The position numbers and the translations under genes are program-made. The notes under the pieces were generated by a model. The model ran no database searches, had not been told where the DNA came from, and saw nothing but the letters and a program-made list of their open reading frames with translations. DNA of 47,022 nucleotides from Bacteroidota bacterium. Lineage in GTDB: Bacteria; Bacteroidota; Rhodothermia; Rhodothermales; UBA10348. The DNA lies in assembly GCA_022567305.1 (NCBI GenBank), contig JADFHF010000028.1, forward strand, positions 1 to 47,022, written 5' to 3'. Positions 9,612 to 18,979 of the stretch are shown piece by piece. Numbering within the stretch: the stretch's first letter is position 1; each line of letters starts with the position of its first letter.

Positions 9612-11075
9612 TCAAACACAACTCACGTAAACCATATTTGTACGTCCTTTGGCAGGCAGGGGCATTCCTGCAGTGATGACAACCGTGTCACCGTCTGCAA
9701 CGAGCTCCTCTTTCTTCAGTACCTCGTGGACGAGTTCGATCCCTTTATCGGTGTCGGGTTGGAAAGGAATGTAGAATCCTTTTGTTCCCCAGGTTAGCGC
9801 TAACTGCCCCACTACAGATTCGTCGTCAGTAAAGGCGTAAACAGGAATTCCCGGTCGGTGACTGGCAATGGAACGTGCGGTTCTTCCTGATGCGGTTAAG
9901 CATGCGATGGCCTTTGCATTTACCTGGCCAGCGAGTTCTGTTGCCGTCCTCGAAACCGCATCCGTCACACCCAGAAGTAAAGAACCGTGCATGGGTGAAG
10001 CGTATGCGCGGTAGTCGACCTCAGCCTCTTCGATGACGCTCGACATGACCTCAACGCAAGCAACAGGGTAGTTTCCAACAGCCGTTTCGCCTGAAAGCAT
10101 CACAGCATCAGTACCGTCAAGGACGGCATTCGCGACATCGCTCACTTCGGCTCGTGTCGGCCTGGGGTTCTCGATCATGCTCTCGAACATTTGCGTGGCC
10201 GTGATCACCGGTTTTGCAGCTGCCAGGCATTTGCGAATGATGAGCTTCTGAGTGCCCGGTACGCGAGAGAGGTCCATCTCGATGCCGAGATCACCGCGAG
10301 CCACCATAATGGCATCTGCCGTGTCAATGATTTGATCGATCCTTTCGACCGCTTCCGGTTTTTCAATCTTTGCCAGAATCATGGGGGGCTTTTCAGACGT
10401 CCTGGTCCTTTCGACGAGATCGGCGACATCCGATTCATCTCGAACAAACGACAATGCAATCAAATCGGCGCCACAGGACAATCCGAAATCCAGATCAGAA
10501 AGATCTTTTTCCGTCATTGACGCGGTCGAGGTTCGAATATTCGGAAGATTGATGCCCTTTTTTGACAACAACTCCCCGCCCGTGATCACTTCCGCGATCA
10601 CCTCACCATCTCTCGTCTCCAAGACTTTCAATTCGATGGCTCCATCATCGAGCAGAATCGAATTGCCCACGGATACATCCTTGGCGAGTGTGGGATATTC
10701 AATGAAAATGTGCTTGGACGTGCTCTCACCCGCTGCGCCTCCGGAAAGAGTCAAGTGAGACCCTGTTTCCAGGATAACGCGGCCGCCGCGTACCTCTCCC
10801 ACTCTGATTTTCGGACCCTGTAAATCGAGCAGGATTGGCACAGTTTTGTGCTCGCCGACCGCTGCTTCCCGAACCCTTTCAATCAGCTGGCTGTGAAAGT
10901 CGTGAGTACCGTGGGAAAGATTCAATCTTGCCACATCCATGCCCGCCTGAACAAGAGCCCGAATGGTGGCGGCGTCAGAACTGGCGGGCCCAAGCGTGCA
11001 AACAATTTTAGTGCGTCGTCGCAATCGGTAGTACTCAGGCAGACAAGGAATTGGACGTAGGAAGGTACTGTCCAC
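9612..11075 (-). CDS. pyk: Pyruvate kinase
   Basis: Pyruvate kinase makes pyruvate and ATP from phosphoenolpyruvate and ADP in the last step of glycolysis. The 487-residue protein shows KIVCTLGPAS, MDVARLNLSHG, DLQGPKIRVGE, LSFVRDESDV, the catalytic lysine segment ILAKIEKPEA, the substrate-loop signature IMVARGDLGIEM, and ITATQMFESM, plus the C-terminal allosteric-type domain. The start used is a GTG at 11073-11075; a TTG 18 codons further in (just before RRRTKIVCTLG) is a plausible shorter start. It lies 42 bp downstream of the ABC-2 permease gene on the same strand, so read-through from that locus is possible. Confidence 0.97.
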   Translation of the reverse strand: MDSTFLRPIPCLPEYYRLRRRTKIVCTLGPASSDAATIRALVQAGMDVARLNLSHGTHDFHSQLIERVREAAVGEHKTVPILLDLQGPKIRVGEVRGGRVILETGSHLTLSGGAAGESTSKHIFIEYPTLAKDVSVGNSILLDDGAIELKVLETRDGEVIAEVITGGELLSKKGINLPNIRTSTASMTEKDLSDLDFGLSCGADLIALSFVRDESDVADLVERTRTSEKPPMILAKIEKPEAVERIDQIIDTADAIMVARGDLGIEMDLSRVPGTQKLIIRKCLAAAKPVITATQMFESMIENPRPTRAEVSDVANAVLDGTDAVMLSGETAVGNYPVACVEVMSSVIEEAEVDYRAYASPMHGSLLLGVTDAVSRTATELAGQVNAKAIACLTASGRTARSIASHRPGIPVYAFTDDESVVGQLALTWGTKGFYIPFQPDTDKGIELVHEVLKKEELVADGDTVVITAGMPLPAKGRTNMVYVSCV

Positions 11076-11090
11076 CTAACTCAGGGCCAA

Positions 11091-11108
11091 CCGACCAAAT
11101 ATGGTCGG
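11091..11108 (-). terminator. Weak hairpin between the ABC locus and pyk
   Basis: A perfect 6-bp stem (CCGACC / GGTCGG) with a 6-base loop sits in the 42-bp gap. It has no T tract on the minus strand, so intrinsic termination is uncertain; it may only be a processing or pausing structure. Confidence 0.25.
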
Positions 11109-11117
11109 GTTCGGGGC

Positions 11118-12587
11118 CTATCGAACGTCGTAGCGAATAAAAGCTACAAACGCTCCGGCGAACGCAAGAACCGTGAAGACCGACAACAAACCAAAGTCGA
11201 TCATGGAAGGTTTGAGAACCGCACTCAGTGACTCCACTGGATCCACGAACTTCGGCATGTCAGATGTATCGACCGCTTCCCCACCGCTTCCGAGAAACAT
11301 AATCATTCGCCCACCCGACGCTGACTGTCGGGCTTGACGTCGCCGTTCCGCTCTCTCCTCTTCCTGCTTGGTCTTCAAGTAGCTTGAAAACGATTCGCGA
11401 TACGCAAACATCTGATCCTCATACCGCTTCTTGATCGACGTATTCGTGCCGCCGAGATTCATCGCCGTGAGCTGATAGGCCGATGAGGGAGAAAATCGTG
11501 AAAGTATAAATGCCAGGCGTTCCTGTTCCAATTTCGCATTCCGAAGGTCTTCGTTCAATTTACGATTGAACTCTGTTACACTCAGCTCCATCTCTTCTCG
11601 CACGTCACGATCCTCCTGGTCCCACTCGTCTTTGTTGGCGTCGTAGTACGCCCGCCTTTCCTCTCTGGAGGCCCCTTCAAGTGCAGAAAAACGATTTTTC
11701 CAGGCCTCTTGTCGCCATTCTCGAATCAGCTGTTGCTGGTCCGTGCGGAATCGATCCTTCTGACTCTCGTTCTCCGCCACCGTTGGAACGGAAACCAGTT
11801 GACCTGCTGCCATGGTGGCGCCTCTCGGAACAATCAGAACCAGCATGATCCATACGACAAGGAGCACCAGGAATGAAACAGATGACCTTTTGGTAAGGGA
11901 AGAAACCAGGAGACTGAGGGCAATAAAGAATGTGAAGTAAAGAATCGAGACACCGATTAAGGCAACCAGCTTGGCCCAGTCATCCCCGGTCATAGGTACG
12001 TTGAGCACCATGAGCAACAGGACGCCGATCAGAATCGGAATCAACAAAGGAATCGTGAGTCCCAACCACGATCCCACGAATTTCGCAAATAAATACTGGC
12101 CTCTGGGAATCGCATTGGATAGCGCCAGTTTCAAAGTACCCCTCTCGCGCTCACCGTTTATCGCATCGAACGTGAATAATATTGCGAAAAGAGATAAAAC
12201 CACCTGGACGATGAACGTGAAATCGACGAACCGAAAGACGGCGAACAGAGGCGATTCCGAGTACAAACTTTGTTCCAGCTTGACGTCTTCGCGACTGCTG
12301 ATTTTGGAGAGTCGACCCACATCGAAACTCACACCAGATACAAAAATCTGCATCGGAGACGGTTTCCTATAGACCGTATTGTCCATCGCGAAAAATGAGG
12401 TAGCTTCAGCGAGAGACTGATCGACGAGCTGAGTTGCCGTTTCGTACTGATCGACGGACGCGTGGTACTCCTGGATGCCGATGAACACGCTCAGCAGGAT
12501 CAAGAGCGAACAAACGCCAAACGTTGCCACAAACTTTGGACTCTGCAGAATGGCCTTCAGTTCTTTCTCTACCAGGATCGTGAACAT
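11118..12587 (-). CDS. ABC-2 type permease, DUF3526-like (copy A)
   Basis: This 489-residue multi-pass membrane protein is a permease of the ABC-2 superfamily. It starts MFTILVEKELK, a cytoplasmic entry followed by a first transmembrane segment. A long extracytoplasmic loop separates it from the conserved cytoplasmic motif FDAINGERERGTLKLAL near residue 150 and further transmembrane helices. A large, charged, coiled-coil-prone loop follows at about 260-390, before the last helix and the ending GAFVAFIRYDVR. I chose ATG 12585-12587 because it aligns with the start of the upstream paralogue; a TTG 13 codons earlier would overlap that gene's stop. It is the last of the ABC genes in a tight minus-strand run. 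The substrate is unknown. Confidence 0.88.
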   Translation of the reverse strand: MFTILVEKELKAILQSPKFVATFGVCSLLILLSVFIGIQEYHASVDQYETATQLVDQSLAEATSFFAMDNTVYRKPSPMQIFVSGVSFDVGRLSKISSREDVKLEQSLYSESPLFAVFRFVDFTFIVQVVLSLFAILFTFDAINGERERGTLKLALSNAIPRGQYLFAKFVGSWLGLTIPLLIPILIGVLLLMVLNVPMTGDDWAKLVALIGVSILYFTFFIALSLLVSSLTKRSSVSFLVLLVVWIMLVLIVPRGATMAAGQLVSVPTVAENESQKDRFRTDQQQLIREWRQEAWKNRFSALEGASREERRAYYDANKDEWDQEDRDVREEMELSVTEFNRKLNEDLRNAKLEQERLAFILSRFSPSSAYQLTAMNLGGTNTSIKKRYEDQMFAYRESFSSYLKTKQEEERAERRRQARQSASGGRMIMFLGSGGEAVDTSDMPKFVDPVESLSAVLKPSMIDFGLLSVFTVLAFAGAFVAFIRYDVR

Positions 12588-12622
12588 GGAATCGTTGGGT
12601 TGATTAAAAAAAAGCAGGCGGC

Positions 12623-14035
12623 TCAACGCACGTCATACTTCAGAAAGGCCACGAAGGCACCGGCGAAAAAGACAATGTTGAACAGCAACAGAAGGCCCAG
12701 ATCCGGTAGAGACGCACCTATGGCATCCGACACATCTGGTGGTTCGTATGTGAATGCAGGCAGTTCCCGTAGATCAATCTCTTCAGGTTCTTCTACCTCA
12801 TCGTCGCCATGCCTCATGAATCGAAATCCTTGAGTGTCGGCGTTTTTGCTCTGCATGAATTGAGCGAAGGCGGCCTGGTATGAATTCGCGGCATCCATGT
12901 ACGATGACCTTAGCGCTAGTGAAGTTGATGCTAAGTCGGCAGCCGCGAGAGAAAAAGACGCAGTTGGAGATATTCGAGCCAAAGCCAATGCAAATTTTTG
13001 TCGGCGAGCGGCTTTGTTATTTCGCTGTTCGTTCAACTGCTCCGTCAAGACGAGCATTTTGGCGTCAAAGTCGTCCTGCTGCTGCCCCATGAATTCTTGC
13101 ATATCGGCCATAAACTGAGCGTGATCATCGTTATTTCTATTTTCCTGAATAAACTCCTGCATCCCATTCATTCTCTCGCTGAACAGTTGCCTGGAGTATT
13201 TGCTCTTTTCGTAGTCGATCTGATCAACACTCGGCACATCGACAGCCTGACCAGAGATCAGAACGGAAGCCCGTGGAATGATGAGTACCATAAAAATCCA
13301 AACGACGAGCAGCATCAAGAACGAAGACGAAGAATGCTGCGTCATCGCCGAGATAAAAACCGAAAGAGTAAGAAATACACCGAAATAGAGCACTCCAGCA
13401 AAAATGACCATCGCCAATCGTATCCATGAATCGCCATCCATCGGAACGCCTAGCAGTGGAAGCATCACGCATCCGATCAAAATCGGAATCATGAGCGGTA
13501 CAACCAGTGCCAAAAAAGACCCAACTAGCTTAGCCAAAACGTATTGATCCCTGGGGACCGGATTGGCAAAGGAGAGTGCCAGGGTGCCTCTCTCTTTCTC
13601 GCCATTGATGGCATCGTATCCAAAAAGGATGGCGAACAAGGAAAGAACAATCGTGAAAATGAACTCGAGATCCAGAAATCGAAACACAGCAAAAATAGGA
13701 TCCTCATTGAATCGACTATCCTCAGCTCGAAGTTCACCGCGAGACTCTATATCGATCGTACGACCGATGTCATTCGATATCCCCGATACCAGCGCCGCCA
13801 GTGGCTGCGGCGGCAAGAAAATCCTATGATCGATCTCTCCCCAATCGGTGAGTCCTTCCATCTGTCGCATGTTCTCCACGACAGCGCCTTCATACTCCTG
13901 TCGGCTGACGTCATAGTTCCGGGCCCCTACATAAAAGGCAAGCAAGATCAACACGGCGCAGACGCCAAACGTTACGGCGAATTTCGTCGTCCCGACGATT
14001 TCCTTGAGCTCCTTGTCCAGCAAAAGTTTAAACAT
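12623..14035 (-). CDS. ABC-2 type permease, DUF3526-like (copy B)
   Basis: This 470-residue paralogue of the neighbouring permease starts MFKLLLDKELKEI and has the same plan: a first transmembrane segment, an extracytoplasmic loop, the motif YDAINGEKERGTLALSFA, several transmembrane helices, a polar helical loop with Gln/Asp-rich segments at about 260-400, a last helix, and the ending GAFVAFLKYDVR. It lies 29 bp downstream of the ATPase gene and 35 bp upstream of copy A, strongly suggesting cotranscription and a heteromeric transporter. ABC-2 permeases of this kind usually export or handle unknown substrates; none can be named from sequence. Confidence 0.88.
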   Translation of the reverse strand: MFKLLLDKELKEIVGTTKFAVTFGVCAVLILLAFYVGARNYDVSRQEYEGAVVENMRQMEGLTDWGEIDHRIFLPPQPLAALVSGISNDIGRTIDIESRGELRAEDSRFNEDPIFAVFRFLDLEFIFTIVLSLFAILFGYDAINGEKERGTLALSFANPVPRDQYVLAKLVGSFLALVVPLMIPILIGCVMLPLLGVPMDGDSWIRLAMVIFAGVLYFGVFLTLSVFISAMTQHSSSSFLMLLVVWIFMVLIIPRASVLISGQAVDVPSVDQIDYEKSKYSRQLFSERMNGMQEFIQENRNNDDHAQFMADMQEFMGQQQDDFDAKMLVLTEQLNEQRNNKAARRQKFALALARISPTASFSLAAADLASTSLALRSSYMDAANSYQAAFAQFMQSKNADTQGFRFMRHGDDEVEEPEEIDLRELPAFTYEPPDVSDAIGASLPDLGLLLLFNIVFFAGAFVAFLKYDVR

Positions 14036-14064
14036 GATTCGCGCTTGTTTTTAAGCGTTCTACC

Positions 14065-14883
14065 TTAAGATATCGCAGGTTCTTCTTCGTGTGGTACGGA
14101 TTCAGGCGTCTTCTCCATGTATCCAGCCATGTACTGAACGTAGAGTTTTTCGAGATCCTCTCCGCGAAGTTCCTCGGCGGATCTTTGCATCACCAGCTCA
14201 CCCAGGTTCATAATTCCAATCGTATCTGCGACATCCTTGGCCCGAAAGATATCGTGGGTAGACATAAGAATCGCTTTCTGCTCGCTCCTGAGATCCTCGA
14301 GTAGCTTGATAAATTCGCGTCCGGCTTTGGGATCCAGTCCGGCGGTAGGTTCATCCAGAAGAATCGCTGGAGCATCTTTAAGAATCGCGATCGCGATTCC
14401 ACATTTCTGACGCATCCCTTTTGAGTAGCCCTTGAGCCTCCGCGAATGCGCAACCTCTTCCAAACCCACTCGCATCAGAACATCTCGATAATCATCTTTC
14501 GAATAGTCTTTCTTTCCTCCCAGCTTGGCAAAGAAATCCAGATTCTGAATAGCCGTGAAGTTTGGGTACAACATCACGTTCTCAGAAACAAATGCAAGCC
14601 GTTCTTTCGCTTTTAAAGGCTCCTTGTGAGTGACAATTCCGTCTACTCGCGCTTCGCCCTCTGTCGGCTCAATGAAATTGAGGAATAGATTGATGGTTGT
14701 TGTTTTACCTGCCCCGTTTCCACCCAACATCGCATAGATCTCACCTGGATGAACGGTAAACGAGACCTTGTTCAGCCCAAGCGTGCCGTCTTCGTACACC
14801 TTGGTCAGACCATCCGCTTCGAGGAGCGGTGCTTCATTCCGGGCTGCTGACGTTCCCTCTTCCATGCGATTCGACTCTTCCAT
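14065..14883 (-). CDS. ABC transporter ATP-binding protein
   Basis: This 272-residue cytoplasmic ATPase has Walker A GGNGAGKTT at 54-62 (a glycine replaces the usual proline), signature-like YSKGMRQK at 153-160, Walker B ILLDEP at about 174-179 followed by TAGLDP, and an H-loop STHD. It matches the CcmA/NatA-like group that pairs with ABC-2 permeases. I chose ATG 14881-14883 because the ABC domain begins soon after; an earlier in-frame start would run into the upstream gene. It is the only ATPase in the locus, so it probably powers all three permeases. The last 25 residues are rich in Glu and Pro. Confidence 0.93.
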   Translation of the reverse strand: MEESNRMEEGTSAARNEAPLLEADGLTKVYEDGTLGLNKVSFTVHPGEIYAMLGGNGAGKTTTINLFLNFIEPTEGEARVDGIVTHKEPLKAKERLAFVSENVMLYPNFTAIQNLDFFAKLGGKKDYSKDDYRDVLMRVGLEEVAHSRRLKGYSKGMRQKCGIAIAILKDAPAILLDEPTAGLDPKAGREFIKLLEDLRSEQKAILMSTHDIFRAKDVADTIGIMNLGELVMQRSAEELRGEDLEKLYVQYMAGYMEKTPESVPHEEEPAIS

Positions 14884-14929
14884 ATTAAAAGTACGTACGT
14901 GAGTTCTAACTATGACCAAGCGTCGCTTC

Positions 14930-16444
14930 CTATCGCCGCGACAATCGTATTCCAAATACGACGATACCGATGACCAGACCGATGATGAGAATGATAATGA
15001 ACAGCGTTCCCAGGATGTTGGCTTCTAGTGCCACTTCTACAGTGATCGTTTTGTCCTCTCCTCGAATTGGAAGGTCATCGGAGAGCGACGTCGTGCGAAC
15101 ACGGACCTCATATCGACCGGGTGAGACATCCGCAGGTGGGGTAAAAAATAGACTAATCGTTCGCTCTTCACTGATGCGGAGTGATTCGATCACTTCCGGT
15201 TCTATTCTTTCCGTCCAGTTCAGGGGTGGATCCACTTCGATGCGGATATTGTCTAAACGCCTGGAACCTTCGTTTACGATTTCGAGGGAGACTTCAACGG
15301 TCTCGTCTGCATTGATCGTGTGAAATAGTTGCTGCAAACGAACGAGAATTTCTCCGACGCCCCGGGGTACCAGTTCGAGGGGGGTGTACCCGACACCCAG
15401 ATCATCGAGTTCCGTTGTGGTCAAAGTCCTCTCGCTGACGTCTCCAATTTCATCAGAACGTTCACGCGGAATGGCCACCGCGTAGAACAGAATGGGCTCG
15501 TCCATATTGACGTTTTGCGTAGGTCGATCCGGAAGGAATACCCTGAGTGCAATCTGTCTGGTATTGACTCCTTCCCGAAACTGAAATTGACTCAAGCGAT
15601 TCCCTGACGCCGTGTCCACGAAATATCGATTGATTTCAGACGGCAGATTCACCGCCTCCAACTTAAACGTGTTGGATTCACCACTGAAGAGCTCAATAGA
15701 CATCGCAAAGTCCGTCGTTGCACCCAGCTCTACCTCCTGGGAGAATTGTTCTGACTGTATCGCGGCCTTATTTACTGAGGCATCTTTTTGAAGAAAGACT
15801 TTGAGACGTCGCTCAGAACCGTGTCCGTATATAATATTGACCGAAACGGCGTCCACGTCTTGGAGGAGTGCGAATTCCAGTACTTGTGGCTTACCATAAT
15901 GAAGCTCTTCAACTTTCGCTTCGTACGGAAGTCCAATAATTGAACCCTCGTCGTTTAGGAGCGACACATAGACATCGTGTACCACGTCCGGCTGGAGACT
16001 TCTGAAAATCTCGTCTTCGAAGAATTCAAGCTGAGAGAATTCCGCACCTCCCGCAGCCGCATTTCCGATCTGTAAGCGGACTAGCTTTCGCGTTCCCGTA
16101 CCCTGGTACTTGATGGCCGAAAGAATCGTCACGTATTGCTGCTCAAAAATGACAGCTAGAAGCGACTGCTGGTAGTTGACCTCTGCGTCTGAATAGGCGA
16201 CTCGAGCCCGATCATAGTCCGTTTTAGGGATCAACCGCCGATCATATAGCCCCTTCTGACGCTCGTATTCTGACTTTGAAACCTCATACGCTTCCTTTGC
16301 GCGCTTCAAACCAAGTAATGTGTATTGATCATCCCGTTGATTAAAGAAAGTGCTACTCTGCGCAACGAGACCGTCTGGCGTAACCAACCCGATGAAAAGG
16401 GCGGCAAACAAAAGACTCCTAAATTTCAATATCGACTGTAACAT
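14930..16444 (-). CDS. Exported membrane-anchored protein: adaptor-like coiled coil plus NEW3-type domain
   Basis: The 504-residue protein has an N-terminal signal peptide ending near AQSS, then a long amphipathic helical region at about 38-95 (YERQKGLYDRRLIPKTDYDR) that resembles one arm of the coiled-coil hairpin of HlyD-type adaptors or TolC. A beta-rich middle of unknown fold follows. Near 380-470 lies a NEW3-like domain (alpha-galactosidase-associated, COG1470-like), with VEVSLEIVNEGSRRLDNI and SPGRYEVRVRTTS. One transmembrane helix at about 478-498 and a short RLSRR tail close the protein. Most of it is therefore outside the cytoplasm, anchored at the C-terminus. It sits 39 bp after permease C and 46 bp before the ATPase, so it is probably a periplasmic part of the same transporter. 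Confidence 0.75.
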   Translation of the reverse strand: MLQSILKFRSLLFAALFIGLVTPDGLVAQSSTFFNQRDDQYTLLGLKRAKEAYEVSKSEYERQKGLYDRRLIPKTDYDRARVAYSDAEVNYQQSLLAVIFEQQYVTILSAIKYQGTGTRKLVRLQIGNAAAGGAEFSQLEFFEDEIFRSLQPDVVHDVYVSLLNDEGSIIGLPYEAKVEELHYGKPQVLEFALLQDVDAVSVNIIYGHGSERRLKVFLQKDASVNKAAIQSEQFSQEVELGATTDFAMSIELFSGESNTFKLEAVNLPSEINRYFVDTASGNRLSQFQFREGVNTRQIALRVFLPDRPTQNVNMDEPILFYAVAIPRERSDEIGDVSERTLTTTELDDLGVGYTPLELVPRGVGEILVRLQQLFHTINADETVEVSLEIVNEGSRRLDNIRIEVDPPLNWTERIEPEVIESLRISEERTISLFFTPPADVSPGRYEVRVRTTSLSDDLPIRGEDKTITVEVALEANILGTLFIIILIIGLVIGIVVFGIRLSRR

Positions 16445-16483
16445 GTTTGCAACGTGGGAGGTGGAGCGGATACGATCAGCGTG

Positions 16484-17923
16484 TCATCGTACATCGTATC
16501 TTAAAAAAGCTACGTAGGATACCAGAAATGGGATAAAAAGGTAGGCAAGGAGACTCACCATTGCCCAAACATTTGATCTAAGTACGTTTGAGAGCTGGGG
16601 TTCCCTGACTTCGAAACTGGGCGGTGCGTCCCAAGGGGGTGGATCTTCGGCACCGAGATTGCCCATCATTACCATGCCTTCCATTCCGACTTCGAGACGA
16701 TTACTTCGCTGATGCGCAAAAATCGTCTGGTCGATGATCTGATAGTGAGCGTGAACGGCATTTCGATACCCTTCATAGGCCAGATCCCGCGTGCCGGCCT
16801 CATTAGATACAAAAAACGTTAGCGCAGAAGCGGGCGAAAGCAGTGATATCGCCCGACTTAGCCCTCTTTGGCTTTCTTTCTGGCGCATGAATTCCAAATC
16901 GATCTCACGAACCCTGTCCCGCTGCCTACGGTCGTATGATTGTGCGATCTCCAGGTATTCCGTCCGAAACTGACGGGATTCTGGTGTTTCACGTCGAACG
17001 AATTCGAATGCACCGCGGATGGAATCGTTTCCACTCAGGCACATGTAGAGCTCGCCCGCCTTTTCTCTCATCTCTTGTGACAAATCGTCAACAATTCCCG
17101 CCTTCTCTATGCGAATAGATTCCTGGGAGGCCGTCGGGAGAGCGATGGCTGCAATTTTTTCGCCAGCCTTCGGGATAACCAACTGTAGCACAACCCACAT
17201 CACCAGAAGAACGACGATGGCCGTACGACTCGAGTGGCAAAAGGTCGACACCATGAGACCCATCGCGAAAAACCCGGCAAGGAAGATCGACGACATCGCG
17301 AACATGAACCCAATTCTAGAAACAGCCTCAGCCTCGAAGAATCGACTGTCATACGCCCCGAGTACGAGATATAACAGTAGCGACCCGACAAGAAACGTGA
17401 ACCACAGAACCGTATATCCACCGAGCAGCTTGCCAAAGAGTATCGAGTCTCGAGGCACCTGATTTGCGAGAACGGCTCTCAGCGTACCTCGCTCCTTTTC
17501 CCCGGAAATCATATCGAATGCGAGTAACACAGCCAGTAAGCTGAACACGACCTGAACAAGAAAAAGAAAATCAAAGCTCCCAAACGTGGATAATGTGGAG
17601 AAATCCTGGGCTTCGATATTCCCGGCCGTTGTGGCATTCGCATCTCTGGAGAACGCGAAATAGATCGGCATATAGGGTTCGGTACCCCGTGCGAGAGCCG
17701 AAAGAACTACGGGAGCCCGATACGCCCTCAGATTCGAGGAAGATGGATCTTCCGCCTGATACTCTGCGAGTTGACGATCAAAAGCTGCTTTTCGAGCCTC
17801 ATAATATTCGTAATTGATGAAGGCACTCGGCGGCATCAGGACCATGCTGAACACGGCGATTGCAACAAATCGCTGATTCAGAAGACTGTCCAGAATCTCC
17901 TTGCGGACTAAATGGAAAAGCAT
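16484..17923 (-). CDS. ABC-2 type permease, DUF3526-like (copy C)
   Basis: This 479-residue protein is the most divergent of the three permeases. It starts MLFHLVRKEILDSLLNQRF, has the shared motif FDMISGEKERGTLRAVLANQ near residue 130, several transmembrane helices, a large extracytoplasmic or polar helical region with conserved Arg/Glu content, and ends SYVAFLRYDVR like its two relatives. It is the first gene of the ABC run and lies 141 bp downstream of a small secreted protein gene. Loss of an ABC domain in the protein itself means it needs the separate ATPase encoded three genes on. Confidence 0.87.
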   Translation of the reverse strand: MLFHLVRKEILDSLLNQRFVAIAVFSMVLMPPSAFINYEYYEARKAAFDRQLAEYQAEDPSSSNLRAYRAPVVLSALARGTEPYMPIYFAFSRDANATTAGNIEAQDFSTLSTFGSFDFLFLVQVVFSLLAVLLAFDMISGEKERGTLRAVLANQVPRDSILFGKLLGGYTVLWFTFLVGSLLLYLVLGAYDSRFFEAEAVSRIGFMFAMSSIFLAGFFAMGLMVSTFCHSSRTAIVVLLVMWVVLQLVIPKAGEKIAAIALPTASQESIRIEKAGIVDDLSQEMREKAGELYMCLSGNDSIRGAFEFVRRETPESRQFRTEYLEIAQSYDRRQRDRVREIDLEFMRQKESQRGLSRAISLLSPASALTFFVSNEAGTRDLAYEGYRNAVHAHYQIIDQTIFAHQRSNRLEVGMEGMVMMGNLGAEDPPPWDAPPSFEVREPQLSNVLRSNVWAMVSLLAYLFIPFLVSYVAFLRYDVR

Positions 17924-18064
17924 CGCGATTCCCTGGTGATGGAGATGCTGTTGTATTCCATTCCCGAATGCCTCCGCTCACTCACGTTCTGTTTGCTTGA
18001 GGGCGGTTCGGCTACTCCGCGCTACAAACGTACTGACCCGGCGAATATTGTGCTTCGCGAAGAT

Positions 18065-18586
18065 CTAGCTGTTGACCGCGTGATAATCGGCGACAAGCCG
18101 TTCTACGAGAACGCCGAGATCCTGTAATATTGCGTCAGCGGCTGAAGAATCAATGACTCCGACTTTCCCCGCTCCCCAGGCCACCGCATAAGTTGTAAAA
18201 CCAGGATCCGACAGTTTGTTCATCAAAAAGAAGACCTCCAGTCTTATTGAATACAACGTGGAGGTTTCGAGATCGATCGACGAAACGATATCTATATGCA
18301 AGACGGGAGAATCCTCGAGCAGGAGCCAGTCTGTCTCATCTAGAACGGGAATCCCACCATTTCTGAGGCCCATGGTTACCGCAGACAGAACATCTTCCTT
18401 CTGTAAACCGGTGAAAGTCAGTTCATCGTCCAGATCCCCGCCCATAACGTAAACGCCTTCCAGCCCTCTGAGTGCGTCCATCTCATCAACAAAGCCCTGA
18501 GCCAACAACGACCCAGAGGAAAGCAGTACGCAGACTGAAAAGACCGTTAGAATACAGGCAAAGCGAGTTCGATTCTGCATCCTCAT
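18065..18586 (-). CDS. Secreted protein of unknown function
   Basis: From ATG 18584-18586 (a second ATG lies two codons on), the 173-residue product has a clear signal peptide (RTRFACILTVFSVCVLL, cleavage near LLAQG). The mature part is about 145 residues, acidic and mixed alpha/beta, with a pattern LEGVYVMGGDLDDELTFTGL near its start and alternating hydrophobic strands. I do not recognise a family. The longer in-frame extension to 18700 would bury the signal peptide and is disfavoured. It lies 141 bp upstream of permease C on the same strand, so it may belong to the ABC transcription unit. Confidence 0.7.
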   Translation of the reverse strand: MRMQNRTRFACILTVFSVCVLLSSGSLLAQGFVDEMDALRGLEGVYVMGGDLDDELTFTGLQKEDVLSAVTMGLRNGGIPVLDETDWLLLEDSPVLHIDIVSSIDLETSTLYSIRLEVFFLMNKLSDPGFTTYAVAWGAGKVGVIDSSAADAILQDLGVLVERLVADYHAVNS

Positions 18587-18979
18587 AGATACTACTTCCT
18601 CGTTTCCATTCATAACAAGTAGGCTACTGTTCAGGTGGTTCATCAAACCATTCGTCACAAGATCATGCGCTCTCGCCGTCGGTAACGCATCCTTTTTCAA
18701 CGACTTCCGTAGTCCGCAATATGGATAAACTCTTACTGTCAGGGCCCGTTTCGGGCACTTGTCCGCAGAATGATATCCAAAAGCATTTGGAAGACATATC
18801 TAAAGATGCTTGTCGGAAGTTTGAGCTGAACATGTTCGGGCGTTTCGGTTTCAGTACCGAATAGCAGAACGGGTCTCATCGGTATAGCTCAATCAATATT
18901 TACGAACGATGTCATTGATATTCATTTGAATTGACGATCGTTCCAACCGTGTAAAAATCTTTCTTGGGAGGGTCAAGAT
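18587..18979. other. Divergent intergenic region
   Basis: This 393-bp stretch separates two divergently transcribed genes and should hold promoters for both. I see a short hairpin GCCCG-TTT-CGGGC at about 18744-18756 without a T tract, and AT-rich sequence at 18895-18960, but no convincing -35/-10 pair. GGGAGGG at 18966-18972, seven bases before the ATG at 18980, is a good ribosome-binding site for the plus-strand gene. Confidence 0.5.
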
